NCBI GenBank assembly: GCA_964479585.1
Contig: CAYZMP010000006.1
Span: 1 to 51,945 of the forward strand
DNA from: UBA6182 sp964479585
GTDB lineage: Bacteria; Bacillota_I; Bacilli_A; Erysipelotrichales; Erysipelotrichaceae
Direction of reading: 5' to 3'
Length of the DNA: 51,945 nucleotides
In this document: piece after piece, positions 31,117 to 40,079 of the stretch
Layout of the letters: each line of letters starts with the position of its first letter
Numbering within the stretch: the first letter of the stretch is position 1
The notes under the pieces: model-generated
Told to the model about the DNA's origin: nothing
What the model saw: only the letters and a program-made list of their open reading frames with translations
Database searches by the model: none
Made by a program: the position numbers and the translations under genes

Positions 31117-33572
31117 AATTACTGTTTAAAGCTTTTATACAAAAGCAACTTAAAACAGTGTCCTTGTTAGTTTTTTTAAGTTTCTTAGTTCTTGTTTCTA
31201 TCCAGGTTACTACGACCATATGGACAAAAGATTTAACATTAGTTAACCGCATCAATCAAGTTAATGGTGCACATACATACATTCTTACACCTGAAAGATA
31301 CTCACAATCGGATGAGCAACTTTCTTTTGGGATGATTGGATTAGGTTCAAATAGAATAAATGAGATTTTAGATCAATATCAACTCACAACAAGAAGGCAA
31401 CTAAATGTCGACATGTCATATGCTTTTCCTTTTGTTAACGATGACCGTGAGTACGATATATTTGTAATGGGGTATACATCTGATAATGAAACGAACCAAT
31501 ATGAAGTTATAAAAGGGAAAGCATTGTCTGAACTTAGTGATTATGAAGTAGCAATAAGTGAAAGTTACGCTAGACAATTAACAAAAGAAGGAAAAGATCC
31601 TTTAGCATCTACTATACAATTTGACGTTCAAAATGAGACAATTACCTTTACTATTGTCAGTATCATTGATTTTGTAAACTTCAATGATGCGTATGTTTCA
31701 GATAAGGGATTAAAAGAGATTCCATTGTTTGATTTCCCTTTTAAGTCTGTAGCATTAGGAAATATGGACACTCTTAGACAACTTGGCTCTTTGTATCCAT
31801 TTCACAGTAGAGAAGTGTTGCAAGTGCGTTTTGAAGATTATTCTCGTCGAGCAGAAGAAAGTTTAGTGAAACAATTGCTTGACTCACACAACATGGATGT
31901 TACTCAAGAGAAAATCATAGCTTCCTATGAAATAACAGATTATTTATCCACAAATGATTTGCTTTACAAACACGTGAGCATGTTTAGTTTGTTTGGTTTA
32001 TTAATTTCAACAGCGTATAGTTTTATCGTCTTCATCAAGCGGCAACTAAAACAAAATGCTGCAAACATTGGGTTGATGAGCATAGTTGGACTTGAACACA
32101 AAAAAATAGAACGAGTTTTTCAAGCACGACTAGGTGTTGTGTTTGCTTTCGCATTCATCCTTTTTGCTATCTTAAATGTTGTGGTAGGGATTATGTTTTA
32201 TCAAGATCGTTCATTAGCAAATGTCTTTGATCTAAACAGTATCATCTTTACAATTAGTATGATCGCTTCTTTGGTGTATTTTATTGTTATCGGGATCACG
32301 TATACATACCAGATTAAAAAGATGATCAAGCAATCACTAACAAGCATGAAAACAAAACAACAAGCATTCATTACAAATCCACAAACAAAAAGAAGAACAC
32401 TTCCGGTTATCATTGCTTTTAAATCATTGTTTGCACACAAAGGGTTTTTTGTTTCCTCTTTGCTTGTGGTAAGTGTTGTTATGTTTACCTTGTTTTCCAA
32501 TGTGTTTATCACCCATCAGATGGGTCAAATATACAACAAGGATACACTTGGAGTTCAATTTGATTATATCGTTCAAGATGCTCCTTTTGCTCATTGGGAG
32601 TTCACAAATGAGTATGCTAGTGATCAAGTGATGGTAGATAAGTTAAGTGATCTCTATTTTGTGGATATTCATTTTTCAGAGTATGTTAGAACGTATTACA
32701 AAGGAAACATGCTTATCTTTTGGACACTCATTGAACCTTTTACAGAAGTGGTAGAAGGAGATTATCCACCGGATTGGCGTCAGATATATTCTGAGTTTCC
32801 CGAAAATTATCGGTTTACATTAGCATCAAGAAAACACATGGATATTCGTGATGCGTATGTGTATTCTGAAGAAAATCTTGCTAACTATGGACAACCTGAA
32901 CGTGGGTATTTGTTTTATGCCATGCCTCAGTACTCATATTCTTCTCATGAAACAGCTGCTACAATTTCTGGAACAGTAAATACACTTATCGACAATGGTT
33001 GGATAATGTATGTATATCGTAAGCGCCAAATGATTGAGGTAGGGGTACCTTATTTAAACATGTATTTAATAAACATGAAAAGTGATGTAGATCCATCTAC
33101 CTTTGAGTTAGCGATGGATGAGCAAAACATTACATATACTTCTTATGGTGATGTGTTAAACATGCTTAATAACGCCAATCAAGAAAATCAAAACCAAATA
33201 TTTTATTTCATGAGTTTTATGCTTGGTATTCTAGTTATAGTCTTACTAATTAACATAGTAGCGTACACACTTATTCAAAGCATGGAGAGTCAAAAGGACA
33301 ATAAACTTTATAAGCAAATAGGTATTCAACCCATGACTTATCAAAAAATATTTTTCAATCAATATTTAATCTATGCCATTGGCATTGTGATAGTAACACA
33401 GCTTGCACTATGGATTGGTTATCCGATTGTATTTGATGGTGTATTAAGGGCATATGGTCTATACTATACAATAGATTTACCACCACTCTTTAGTAATAGT
33501 GCTTTAATCTTACTTGGACTGCTTGTAGTATTGTTAATACTATCTAACATAGGCAATGAAAAAACACAATAA
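31113..33572 (+). CDS. ABC transporter permease, FtsX-like
   Basis: 819 aa. An N-terminal membrane helix (about 17-36), then an extracytoplasmic region of about 240 residues, three helices (about 289-311, 343-366, 377-400), a further helix near 445-466, a second large extracytoplasmic region of about 225 residues, and three C-terminal helices (697-720, 750-772, 795-815). This duplicated FtsX-type layout is that of MacB-like permeases working as mechanotransmitters rather than transmembrane channels; roles include peptide export, resistance, and lipoprotein handling. No two-component system is adjacent, unlike BceAB. Substrate unknown. Confidence 0.85.
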   Translation: MKLLFKAFIQKQLKTVSLLVFLSFLVLVSIQVTTTIWTKDLTLVNRINQVNGAHTYILTPERYSQSDEQLSFGMIGLGSNRINEILDQYQLTTRRQLNVDMSYAFPFVNDDREYDIFVMGYTSDNETNQYEVIKGKALSELSDYEVAISESYARQLTKEGKDPLASTIQFDVQNETITFTIVSIIDFVNFNDAYVSDKGLKEIPLFDFPFKSVALGNMDTLRQLGSLYPFHSREVLQVRFEDYSRRAEESLVKQLLDSHNMDVTQEKIIASYEITDYLSTNDLLYKHVSMFSLFGLLISTAYSFIVFIKRQLKQNAANIGLMSIVGLEHKKIERVFQARLGVVFAFAFILFAILNVVVGIMFYQDRSLANVFDLNSIIFTISMIASLVYFIVIGITYTYQIKKMIKQSLTSMKTKQQAFITNPQTKRRTLPVIIAFKSLFAHKGFFVSSLLVVSVVMFTLFSNVFITHQMGQIYNKDTLGVQFDYIVQDAPFAHWEFTNEYASDQVMVDKLSDLYFVDIHFSEYVRTYYKGNMLIFWTLIEPFTEVVEGDYPPDWRQIYSEFPENYRFTLASRKHMDIRDAYVYSEENLANYGQPERGYLFYAMPQYSYSSHETAATISGTVNTLIDNGWIMYVYRKRQMIEVGVPYLNMYLINMKSDVDPSTFELAMDEQNITYTSYGDVLNMLNNANQENQNQIFYFMSFMLGILVIVLLINIVAYTLIQSMESQKDNKLYKQIGIQPMTYQKIFFNQYLIYAIGIVIVTQLALWIGYPIVFDGVLRAYGLYYTIDLPPLFSNSALILLGLLVVLLILSNIGNEKTQ

Positions 33573-33593
33573 AAGCGGAATTATTTCCGCTTT
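33571..33593. terminator. Bidirectional terminator after the ABC operon
   Basis: AAAAGCGGAA, short loop, TTCCGCTTTTTT. The permease TAA overlaps the A-run and the last codons of the convergent small gene form the other arm. Confidence 0.8.
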
Positions 33594-33808
33594 TTTAAGT
33601 AGTTTGCTTTTATCCAATTGTAGTTAAGTATTAAGTGGAAAATAACCAACACAACTAGCGTTAATCCAGTTAATGGATGCACTAGTCGAAAGGTAGAATA
33701 AGGAATATTTAACCAACCAACCCAATACAATAGTCCACTAGTTGCAATAAAGAAAAACACAACAATAAGCAATAAGTTAATAATTCGTAATGCTTTTAAG
33801 CGATTCAT
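33581..33808 (-). CDS. Small two-helix membrane protein, DUF4405-like
   Basis: 75 aa with membrane helices at about 10-32 and 44-62 and a basic C-terminus (NYLKKRK is preceded by NYNWIKA). The second helix begins RLVHPLTG and contains His44 and His58, 14 residues apart, then LNYNW; this resembles DUF4405-type cytochrome-b-like helices. Only two helices exist, so heme binding would need a partner or oligomer. AAGGAG precedes the ATG. No neighbouring redox gene supports a specific role. Confidence 0.6.
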   Translation of the reverse strand: MNRLKALRIINLLLIVVFFFIATSGLLYWVGWLNIPYSTFRLVHPLTGLTLVVLVIFHLILNYNWIKANYLKKRK

Positions 33809-33831
33809 AAGTTCTTTCTCCTTTATTTAAA

Positions 33832-33840
33832 ATTATAACA
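33832..33840 (-). promoter_or_regulatory. Extended -10 promoter of the DUF4405-like gene
   Basis: Minus strand TG-T-TATAAT, 24 bases before the ATG. Weak -35. Confidence 0.5.
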
Positions 33841-33857
33841 AATACACAGTACTTAAT

Positions 33858-34388
33858 CTATTTTTGACTCAAAAGATAACGAAGCACACAGGCAATTGTT
33901 TTACCGTCTTTAATTTCATTGGCTAGTATTTTTTGTTTTAATGTTTCTAATGGCATAAAAAATGTATCTAAGTATTCACCCTCATCAAGTTGTTGACTGG
34001 TTGCTGTAAGCTCTTTAGCGATATACAAATGAATAACTTCATCTAGGTAAGCAGGAGAAGGATAAAACACCCCAAAATCAAGCCAAACATTTGCTTTGAA
34101 GCCAGTTTCTTCTTGTAGTTCTCTTTTTGCAGTCAATAAAGGGTCTTCATTGAGCTCTTTTTTACCAGCTGGAAGTTCAAGCAAAAACGATTGCACTCCA
34201 TAACGAAATTGCTCAACCATGATAACTTCATTTTTATGGTTAAGCGCTAAGACACAAACACCTCCAGGATGTTCAACTACTTCTCGTAATCGTTTAGTCT
34301 TATCGACTTCAACTTGATCAATACGTACATTTACGATTTTACCATCGTATTTTTTTGTTTGTACTAAAGGCTTTTCAACTTTTTTCAT
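33858..34388 (-). CDS. Nudix hydrolase, ADP-ribose pyrophosphatase type
   Basis: 176 aa. The Nudix box is intact: G in PAGKKE followed by RELQEETG with the metal-binding Glu residues. The N-terminal KKYDGKIVNVRIDQVE, the GGVCVLALNHKNEVIMVEQFR strand pair and the Pro-rich FYPSPAYLDEVIHLYIA after the box are typical of ADP-ribose hydrolases such as NudF. The ATG at 34388 (MKKVEK) has TGAGGT; an ATG 4 codons earlier lacks a site. Divergent from tmk. Confidence 0.88.
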   Translation of the reverse strand: MKKVEKPLVQTKKYDGKIVNVRIDQVEVDKTKRLREVVEHPGGVCVLALNHKNEVIMVEQFRYGVQSFLLELPAGKKELNEDPLLTAKRELQEETGFKANVWLDFGVFYPSPAYLDEVIHLYIAKELTATSQQLDEGEYLDTFFMPLETLKQKILANEIKDGKTIACVLRYLLSQK

Positions 34389-34454
34389 ACAATACCTCAC
34401 TACTATTATAGACTATATTCTACTGAAAATTGTACAATTTATATGTAATGTTCG

Positions 34455-34463
34455 TGATATAAT
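34455..34463 (+). promoter_or_regulatory. Extended -10 promoter of tmk operon
   Basis: TG-A-TATAAT, 20 bases before the tmk ATG; no good -35. Confidence 0.5.
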
Positions 34464-34483
34464 GTCACAAGAAGGAGTATATT

Positions 34484-35107
34484 ATGAATCGAGGTTGGTT
34501 TATTACTTTTGAAGGACCTGATGGTAGTGGGAAAACGACCATCAGCAACAATGTTTATCAACAATTAAAAACCGAAGGGTTTGATGTTATATACACACGT
34601 GAGCCAGGTGGCATTGAAATTGCAGAGAAAATTCGAGATATTATTTTAGATCCGAAAAATACAGCAATGGACAAGAAAACTGAAGCACTTTTATATGCGG
34701 CATCACGTAGACAACACTTAGTAGAAAAAATATTACCTGCATTAAAAGAGAATAAGATTGTTATTTGCGATCGATTTGTTGATAGTTCTTTAGCTTATCA
34801 AGGAGTAGGTCGAGAAATCGGTATTAAGGAAGTATTGTCAATCAATGAGTTTGCAATCGAAGGAACTTATCCAGATTTAACAATTTTTCTTGATATCGAT
34901 CCTCTAAAAGGATTATCACGTATAGCTGATCGTCATTATCGTGATCGATTGGATAGAGAAAAAGAACAATTTCACCTTTTAGTTGCGAAAGGATATGAGC
35001 AAATAAAAGAACTATTCAAAGATCGATACTATATTGTGGATGCTGATCGTCAAGTTGCAGATATTGTCTATGATGCGGTGAACATTATAAAATCAAAGGT
35101 TGTGTAA
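34484..35107 (+). CDS. tmk: Thymidylate kinase
   Basis: Phosphorylates dTMP to dTDP. 207 aa. P-loop FEGPDGSGKTT, DR motif and substrate loop VICDRFVDSSLAYQG, and the lid RHYRDRLDRE. The TRE of YTREPGG is the standard dTMP contact. AAGGAG precedes the start. Head of the tmk-holB-ricT-rsmI operon. In Bacillus yaaQ (darA) and yaaR lie between tmk and holB; both are absent here. Confidence 0.97.
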   Translation: MNRGWFITFEGPDGSGKTTISNNVYQQLKTEGFDVIYTREPGGIEIAEKIRDIILDPKNTAMDKKTEALLYAASRRQHLVEKILPALKENKIVICDRFVDSSLAYQGVGREIGIKEVLSINEFAIEGTYPDLTIFLDIDPLKGLSRIADRHYRDRLDREKEQFHLLVAKGYEQIKELFKDRYYIVDADRQVADIVYDAVNIIKSKVV

Positions 35108-35108
35108 C

Positions 35109-36131
35109 ATGTATTTAGAAAAATTGCGGCAATTTCAGCCAGTAGCGATGCAAATTTTGGAGAATTCACTTGTAAATAATCAGCTAAGTCATGCTTATTT
35201 GTTTTCAGGTGCAAAAGGAACATTAACAAAAGAAGCTGCAATTTTACTTGCTCAAACCATGGTGTGTGAAAATAAAAATCATGCGTTTGCTTGTGAAACA
35301 TGCAACACATGTCGTCGAGTACGTGAATCATCGTATACGGATGTAATACTCATTGATGGTCATCAAAGAAACATAAAAAAAGATGAAATATTGCAGTTAC
35401 AATCACGTTTTTTACAAACAAGTTTAGAAAAAGCAGGAAAAAAAGTATATATTATCCATCATGTGGAAAACGCAACAAATGAAGCGTTAAATAGTTTACT
35501 GAAATTTTTAGAAGAACCAGCATCTAGTGATATGCTTGCAATATTAACAAGTGAAAATCAAGATCAGTTGTTGCCAACCATTTTATCTAGAACCCAAGTT
35601 ATTCCTTTTTTATCACAAGCCGCAACACAAATTGAGCCATTATTAAAAGAAGACATTCAAGATAAATTAAGTCGATACTTAATTTCATTTATGGTCTCAG
35701 ATTTAGAGAGTGCAATTGATTTAGCAAGCAGCGAGCAATTTTCGACTACGTTAGAAACATTTAAAGAATTCATTACTCGTGCTCAAGACGATGTTTTAGG
35801 TGCTAGTATTTATTTGCAAAAGCAAGGTTTTAACTTTAAAAGCAAAGAAATTAAGCAAACCATTGAACTTTTTTGCCAAATCTCGTATATTTTCTTTAAA
35901 GAGAGTGCTTATCAAAACACATTGGATGTGGATTGGTGGGATGAAGCAATTCACAATAAAAACTTACAAAAATTTAATCTTTATGCGATGCAAATATTTA
36001 ACGAAGGTAAAGATAAAATACAAACAAACGCAAACATGAATCTATTAGTCGACCAAATGATGTTTGCCCTTACAACAAATAAAACAAGGAGGATAAGCGA
36101 TGAGCGAATCAACAAACAAACACGAGTTTAA
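35109..36131 (+). CDS. holB: DNA polymerase III delta' subunit
   Basis: 340 aa, stator of the clamp loader with DnaX. SHAYLFSGAKG matches the family, but the P-loop is GAKGTLTKEA and lacks the normal GxGK[ST], consistent with a subunit that does not hydrolyse ATP. The zinc module CETCNTCRRV is present, as are HHVENATNEALNSLLKFLEEP and the SRT (SRTQVIPF). The start chosen is the ATG 1 base after the tmk stop with AAAGGT upstream; a TTG 9 bases earlier is less likely. Overlaps ricT by 32 bp. Confidence 0.92.
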   Translation: MYLEKLRQFQPVAMQILENSLVNNQLSHAYLFSGAKGTLTKEAAILLAQTMVCENKNHAFACETCNTCRRVRESSYTDVILIDGHQRNIKKDEILQLQSRFLQTSLEKAGKKVYIIHHVENATNEALNSLLKFLEEPASSDMLAILTSENQDQLLPTILSRTQVIPFLSQAATQIEPLLKEDIQDKLSRYLISFMVSDLESAIDLASSEQFSTTLETFKEFITRAQDDVLGASIYLQKQGFNFKSKEIKQTIELFCQISYIFFKESAYQNTLDVDWWDEAIHNKNLQKFNLYAMQIFNEGKDKIQTNANMNLLVDQMMFALTTNKTRRISDERINKQTRV

Positions 36132-36945
36132 ATATGCTTGCATCATTCGCTTTGAAGGAATTAAAAAAGCATACACCTTCGGTACAAACGAAGATCACTA
36201 TACAATGGATGATAAGGTAGTTGTAGAAACGGCTAGAGGTCTTGAATTGGGTGATGTTATTGCACGATTAATACCAATGGAAGAAGTTAATCTTTCAAGT
36301 GAAATTAAACCAGTACTTAGAAAGGCAACAAACAAAGACATCTTAGACTACAAAGACAATGTTCAGTTAGCTTTAGACGCAAAGGATGTTTGTGAACAAG
36401 CTATTGAAGACTCTGGATTAGACATGCGATTAATTGATGCACAATACACACTAGATCGTTCTAAGATCATCTTCTCTTATGTTGCGGATGAGAGAGTAGA
36501 CTTTAGAGATTTATTAAAGCAATTGGCGGCCATTTTTAAGTGTCGTATTGAGTTAAGACAAATAGGTCCACGGGATAAAGCAAAATTTATTGGTGGAATC
36601 GGAACATGTGGACAAGAGACATGTTGTTCCCGGTTTTTAACAGATTTTGATGTGATATCCATAAACATGGCAAAAAATCAAATGTTAGCATTAAACATTC
36701 CAAAACTATCTGGTCAATGCGGAAAGTTAATGTGTTGTTTAAAATATGAAAATTGCATATACAAAGAAGCAAAGAAAAACTTACCAAAAATGAACGAACA
36801 AATTGAATATCAAGGTAAAAAGTATCGTGTTTCATCTATGAATATTATTAGCCAACAAGCAAAAATTGAAAACAGAGAAGAATCCATTCAATTAACCTTT
36901 GAACAATTAATGAATGATACAAGTTTAAGACAAAGTAAGGAGTGA
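36100..36945 (+). CDS. ricT: PSP1-domain protein RicT (YaaT)
   Basis: 281 aa. The PSP1 domain covers about residues 60-145 (RGLELGDVI, then DYKDNVQLALDAKD, FSYVADERVDFRDLLKQLA). Cysteine-rich motifs GTCGQETCCSRFL and GQCGKLMCCLKYENC are the known iron-sulfur ligands of RicT. In Bacillus it works with RicA (YmcA) and RicF (YlbF) to direct RNase Y maturation of operon mRNAs. Neither partner is in this window. AAGGAGG lies before the ATG inside holB. yabA, normally next, is absent. Confidence 0.93.
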   Translation: MSESTNKHEFKYACIIRFEGIKKAYTFGTNEDHYTMDDKVVVETARGLELGDVIARLIPMEEVNLSSEIKPVLRKATNKDILDYKDNVQLALDAKDVCEQAIEDSGLDMRLIDAQYTLDRSKIIFSYVADERVDFRDLLKQLAAIFKCRIELRQIGPRDKAKFIGGIGTCGQETCCSRFLTDFDVISINMAKNQMLALNIPKLSGQCGKLMCCLKYENCIYKEAKKNLPKMNEQIEYQGKKYRVSSMNIISQQAKIENREESIQLTFEQLMNDTSLRQSKE

Positions 36946-36950
36946 TGCTT

Positions 36951-37805
36951 GTGCATCGTCAAAAAAGTTTTTCCAATGATTTCCCAAAATGTTACATTGT
37001 GGCGACGCCCATTGGAAATTTAGAAGAAATGACTCCAAGAGCCATTTCCATATTAAAAGAAGTAGATGTTATTGCGTGCGAAGATACTCGACATACAGCA
37101 AAACTTTTAAGTCACTTTGATATTCATACCAAACTCATTTCTCATCAAAAGTTTAATGAACATTCAAGTGTCAAAGGCATTTTAATGTTGTTGCATAAGG
37201 GATATAATGTGGCTTTAGTAAGTGATGCTGGTTATCCATTAATTGCTGATCCAGGGCATGTGTTGGTACAAAACATAATCAAGCATGGATACAATGTTAT
37301 TCCTATTAGTGGAAGTAGTGCACTGTTAAATGGATTAGTAGCTTCAGGAGTTGTAACCCATCCATTTTATTTTCATGGGTTTTTACCAAGTAATCAAAAA
37401 GAGGTAAGAGGATTGCTTACAAGGCTTCGTCATTATCAAGCAACACTTGTGTTTTATGAAGCTCCACATCGAATAGAAAAAACATTGAAATTATGTTTAG
37501 AACTACTTGGAGATCGTAAAGCTTGTCTTGCAAGAGAGCTAACAAAATTGCATGAAGAGTTTATACGAGGCTCTTTATCAGGAATATTAAAAGAAGCAGA
37601 TACATACAAAGGTGAAATGGTTCTAATTATCGAAGGTGATGAAGGAATCAAAGTTCAACCAGTTGATCTTAATGAAGTGTATCAATCCATTGATGAATTA
37701 ATTCAATCTGGGTTAAGTGCAAAAGATGCCATTAAAGAAGTAGCAGCAAAAACAGGCTTACCTAAGAATAAGTGTTATGAGATTTATCATAGTAAACGTT
37801 GTTGA
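36951..37805 (+). CDS. rsmI: 16S rRNA 2'-O-ribose C1402 methyltransferase
   Basis: 284 aa SAM-dependent methyltransferase of the tetrapyrrole-methylase fold. It shows CYIVATPIGNLEEMTPRAISIL, ACEDTRHTAKLL, SDAGYPLIADPG, and EAPHRIEKTL, all family motifs, and a C-terminal KDAIKEVAAKTGLPKN. Start choice: AAGGAG at 36937-36942 best suits the GTG at 36951; GTG at 36942 and ATG at 36945 are upstream in the same frame but too close to it. It ends the tmk operon, with its stop in a terminator. Confidence 0.93.
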   Translation: MHRQKSFSNDFPKCYIVATPIGNLEEMTPRAISILKEVDVIACEDTRHTAKLLSHFDIHTKLISHQKFNEHSSVKGILMLLHKGYNVALVSDAGYPLIADPGHVLVQNIIKHGYNVIPISGSSALLNGLVASGVVTHPFYFHGFLPSNQKEVRGLLTRLRHYQATLVFYEAPHRIEKTLKLCLELLGDRKACLARELTKLHEEFIRGSLSGILKEADTYKGEMVLIIEGDEGIKVQPVDLNEVYQSIDELIQSGLSAKDAIKEVAAKTGLPKNKCYEIYHSKRC

Positions 37806-37825
37806 AGGTCAGAAATGACCTTTTT
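37805..37825 (+). terminator. Terminator of rsmI
   Basis: AAGGTCA, loop GAAA, TGACCTT, TTT. The rsmI TGA overlaps its first base. Confidence 0.8.
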
Positions 37826-37857
37826 GCTTGAAAATAAGATGGAATTGTAGGCTTTTC

Positions 37858-37886
37858 TTTACAGTAAAGTACACAAAGAGTATAAT
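37858..37886 (+). promoter_or_regulatory. Promoter of metG leader
   Basis: TTTACA (37858-37863), 17-base spacer, TATAAT (37881-37886), placing the transcript start near 37893. Confidence 0.75.
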
Positions 37887-37889
37887 CAT

Positions 37890-38099
37890 AGAGAACAAGC
37901 GATGAAAAGAAGAGTAGTTATGAAAAAGGTCAAGAGAGTGTGTGGTTGGTGAAAACACATCCTGAATCATAATGAACATGATCTTGAAGCTGTTTATCTG
38001 ATAGGTAAGATAAACCGTTATTCTGCGTTAAAGAAATAAGTGCACGATTGTGAACTAAGGTGGTACCGCGCTTTGCGTCCTTAGACAGTCGTTTTTTTA
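37890..38099 (+). promoter_or_regulatory. T-box riboswitch for methionine
   Basis: A 5' leader of about 210 bases. The T-box AAGGTGGTACCGCG is at 38057-38070. The TGGT within it (38061-38064) can pair with ACCA of a tRNA with discriminator A, as in tRNA-Met. The specifier loop reads GAAC-ATG-A with specifier ATG at 37978-37980. The AG-bulge and distal loop of Stem I appear as AGAGAGTGTGTGGTTGGTGA. The terminator pairs ACGATTGT...CTAAGG (38044-38060) with CCTTAG ACAGTCGT (38079-38092) before seven T. Uncharged tRNA-Met would favour the antiterminator and metG expression. Confidence 0.93.
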
Positions 38100-38119
38100 T
38101 TCAATGGGAGGTCAAAACA

Positions 38120-40051
38120 ATGAAAAAACCTTATTATATTACTACAGCTATTGCTTATACATCCGGCAAGCCACATTTAGGGAATGTGTATGAAATTGTG
38201 TTAGCCGATGCAATTGCTCGATTTAAAAAAGAAGAAGGCTATGATGTCTATTTTCAAACAGGAACAGATGAACATGGCCAAAAGATTGAAGGTAAAGCAA
38301 AAGAAAATAATCAATCACCAAAAGAATTTGTCGATCAAGTAGCGAAAGAAATCCAAGATATTTTTGATTTAATGAATACATCCTATGATCATTTTATTCG
38401 CACAACGGATGAGTATCATGAAAAACAAGTACAGAAAATATTTAAAAAACTATACGATCAAGGTGACATTTACAAAGACGTGTATGAAGGATGGTACTGT
38501 ACTCCATGTGAATCTTTTTTCACTGAAGGGCAACTTAAAGACGGTAAATGTCCTGACTGTCATGGTGAAGTACATAAAGAAAAAGAAGAATCTTACTTTT
38601 TTAAACTAAGTAAGTATCAAGATCGACTAATGAAACATATTGAAGAAAATCCTCAGTTTATTCAACCATCATCTCGCAGAAATGAGATGGTCAATAACTT
38701 TCTTAAACCTGGACTTCAAGATTTAGCGGTATCACGTACATCATTCTCATGGGGTATTCCTGTAGATTTTGATTCAAAACATGTTGTCTATGTTTGGATT
38801 GATGCACTAAGCAACTACATCACAGGATTAGGTTATGATGTTGATGGTAATCATAAAGAGTTATTTAAGAAGTATTGGCCTGCGGATGTTCATCTTATTG
38901 GGAAAGATATTTTACGTTTTCATACGTTGTATTGGCCAATTATGTTAATGGCACTTGATATAGAGCTACCAAAACAAGTGTTTGGTCATCCGTGGCTTTT
39001 AGTTGGTGATGGTAAAATGAGTAAGTCTAAAGGTAACGTCATGTACGCAGATCATTTAGTATCCTTGTTTGGTGTGGATGCAGTTCGATATATCATGCTA
39101 CGTGAAATGCCCTTCGCGAATGATGGGACCGTTACATTAGAATCCATTATTGAAAGAATTAACGCTGATTTAGTGAATACCTTAGGAAACTTAGTCAATC
39201 GTACATGGTCGATGTCACAGAAATATTTTGATGGAAACACGCTAAAACCGACAACTGTACGTGAAATTGATCAAGATTTAATTAATCAAGCAAGCACACT
39301 TCATTCGAAAGTAAAAGAGTCAATGAATGAGTTAAAAGTAGCGCAAGCACTTGATCACATCATTCAGCTAAGCAAACGAGCAAACAAGTACATTGATGAG
39401 ACTACACCATGGATTTTGGCAAAGCACAAAGAAGATGAAGAAAGGCTTCAAACAGTCTTGTATCATTTGCTAGAAACCATTCGTATTATTGGTGTTGGGC
39501 TAAAGGGGTTCTTACCAGAAACAGCGAGTAAGATTTTAACTATTTTAAATACGCAACATCAAGCATTAAGTGAGAATGGATCTTTTGGTTTGTTGGAAAA
39601 AAACCAACAATTGCATAAAGAAAACATCATATTGTTTGAAAGAATTAATGCCAAAGACGCTATTGAAGCATATGAAAAAATTGCATTAGTTAAACAAGAA
39701 GATGTTAAAGAAGATATTAAAGATGAAATTGAGTATGCAACCATTGACGACTTTGCTAAGCTAACATTTAAAGTTGGTGAAGTTATTTCATGTGAAAAAC
39801 ATCCAAATGCCAATAAGCTGTTAGTATCACAAGTTGATTGTGGAAATAAAGTACATCAAATTGTTAGTGGAGTAGCTAGTTTTATAACACCAGAAGAAAT
39901 GGTTGGTAAAAAAGTAGTCGTTATTACTAATTTAAAACCAATTAAGCTTCGCGATGTATTATCAGAAGGAATGATTTTAGTTGGTGAACATCTTAAAGAC
40001 AATGAAATTTTAGAGATCAAAAATTTACCAAAAGGAAGCATTGTGCGATAA
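38120..40051 (+). CDS. metG: Methionine--tRNA ligase
   Basis: 643 aa class I synthetase with a C-terminal tRNA-binding (OB) domain. HLGN (class HIGH) is in SGKPHLGNVYE, KMSKS in GDGKMSKSKGNV. The zinc ligands are CTPC and CPDC about 25 residues later. The C-terminal domain from about residue 535 starts TIDDFAKLTFKVGEV and includes HPNANKLLVSQVDCG. The start at 38120 has GGGAGGT and lies after the T-box terminator; an earlier in-frame ATG at 38060 is in the T-box. It controls Met charging in response to the leader. Confidence 0.97.
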   Translation: MKKPYYITTAIAYTSGKPHLGNVYEIVLADAIARFKKEEGYDVYFQTGTDEHGQKIEGKAKENNQSPKEFVDQVAKEIQDIFDLMNTSYDHFIRTTDEYHEKQVQKIFKKLYDQGDIYKDVYEGWYCTPCESFFTEGQLKDGKCPDCHGEVHKEKEESYFFKLSKYQDRLMKHIEENPQFIQPSSRRNEMVNNFLKPGLQDLAVSRTSFSWGIPVDFDSKHVVYVWIDALSNYITGLGYDVDGNHKELFKKYWPADVHLIGKDILRFHTLYWPIMLMALDIELPKQVFGHPWLLVGDGKMSKSKGNVMYADHLVSLFGVDAVRYIMLREMPFANDGTVTLESIIERINADLVNTLGNLVNRTWSMSQKYFDGNTLKPTTVREIDQDLINQASTLHSKVKESMNELKVAQALDHIIQLSKRANKYIDETTPWILAKHKEDEERLQTVLYHLLETIRIIGVGLKGFLPETASKILTILNTQHQALSENGSFGLLEKNQQLHKENIILFERINAKDAIEAYEKIALVKQEDVKEDIKDEIEYATIDDFAKLTFKVGEVISCEKHPNANKLLVSQVDCGNKVHQIVSGVASFITPEEMVGKKVVVITNLKPIKLRDVLSEGMILVGEHLKDNEILEIKNLPKGSIVR

Positions 40052-40079
40052 TACTTGCGATCAATTTTTTAGGAGAGAC

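Noticed and set aside
31944..31952. Perfect TTATCCACA DnaA box in the MacB-like permease gene (also 46709-46717 in mnmG)
   Set aside because: Single copies inside coding sequence, expected by chance in AT-rich DNA, with no cluster.
38060..38119. Extended start of MetG
   Set aside because: These codons are the T-box and terminator of the riboswitch.
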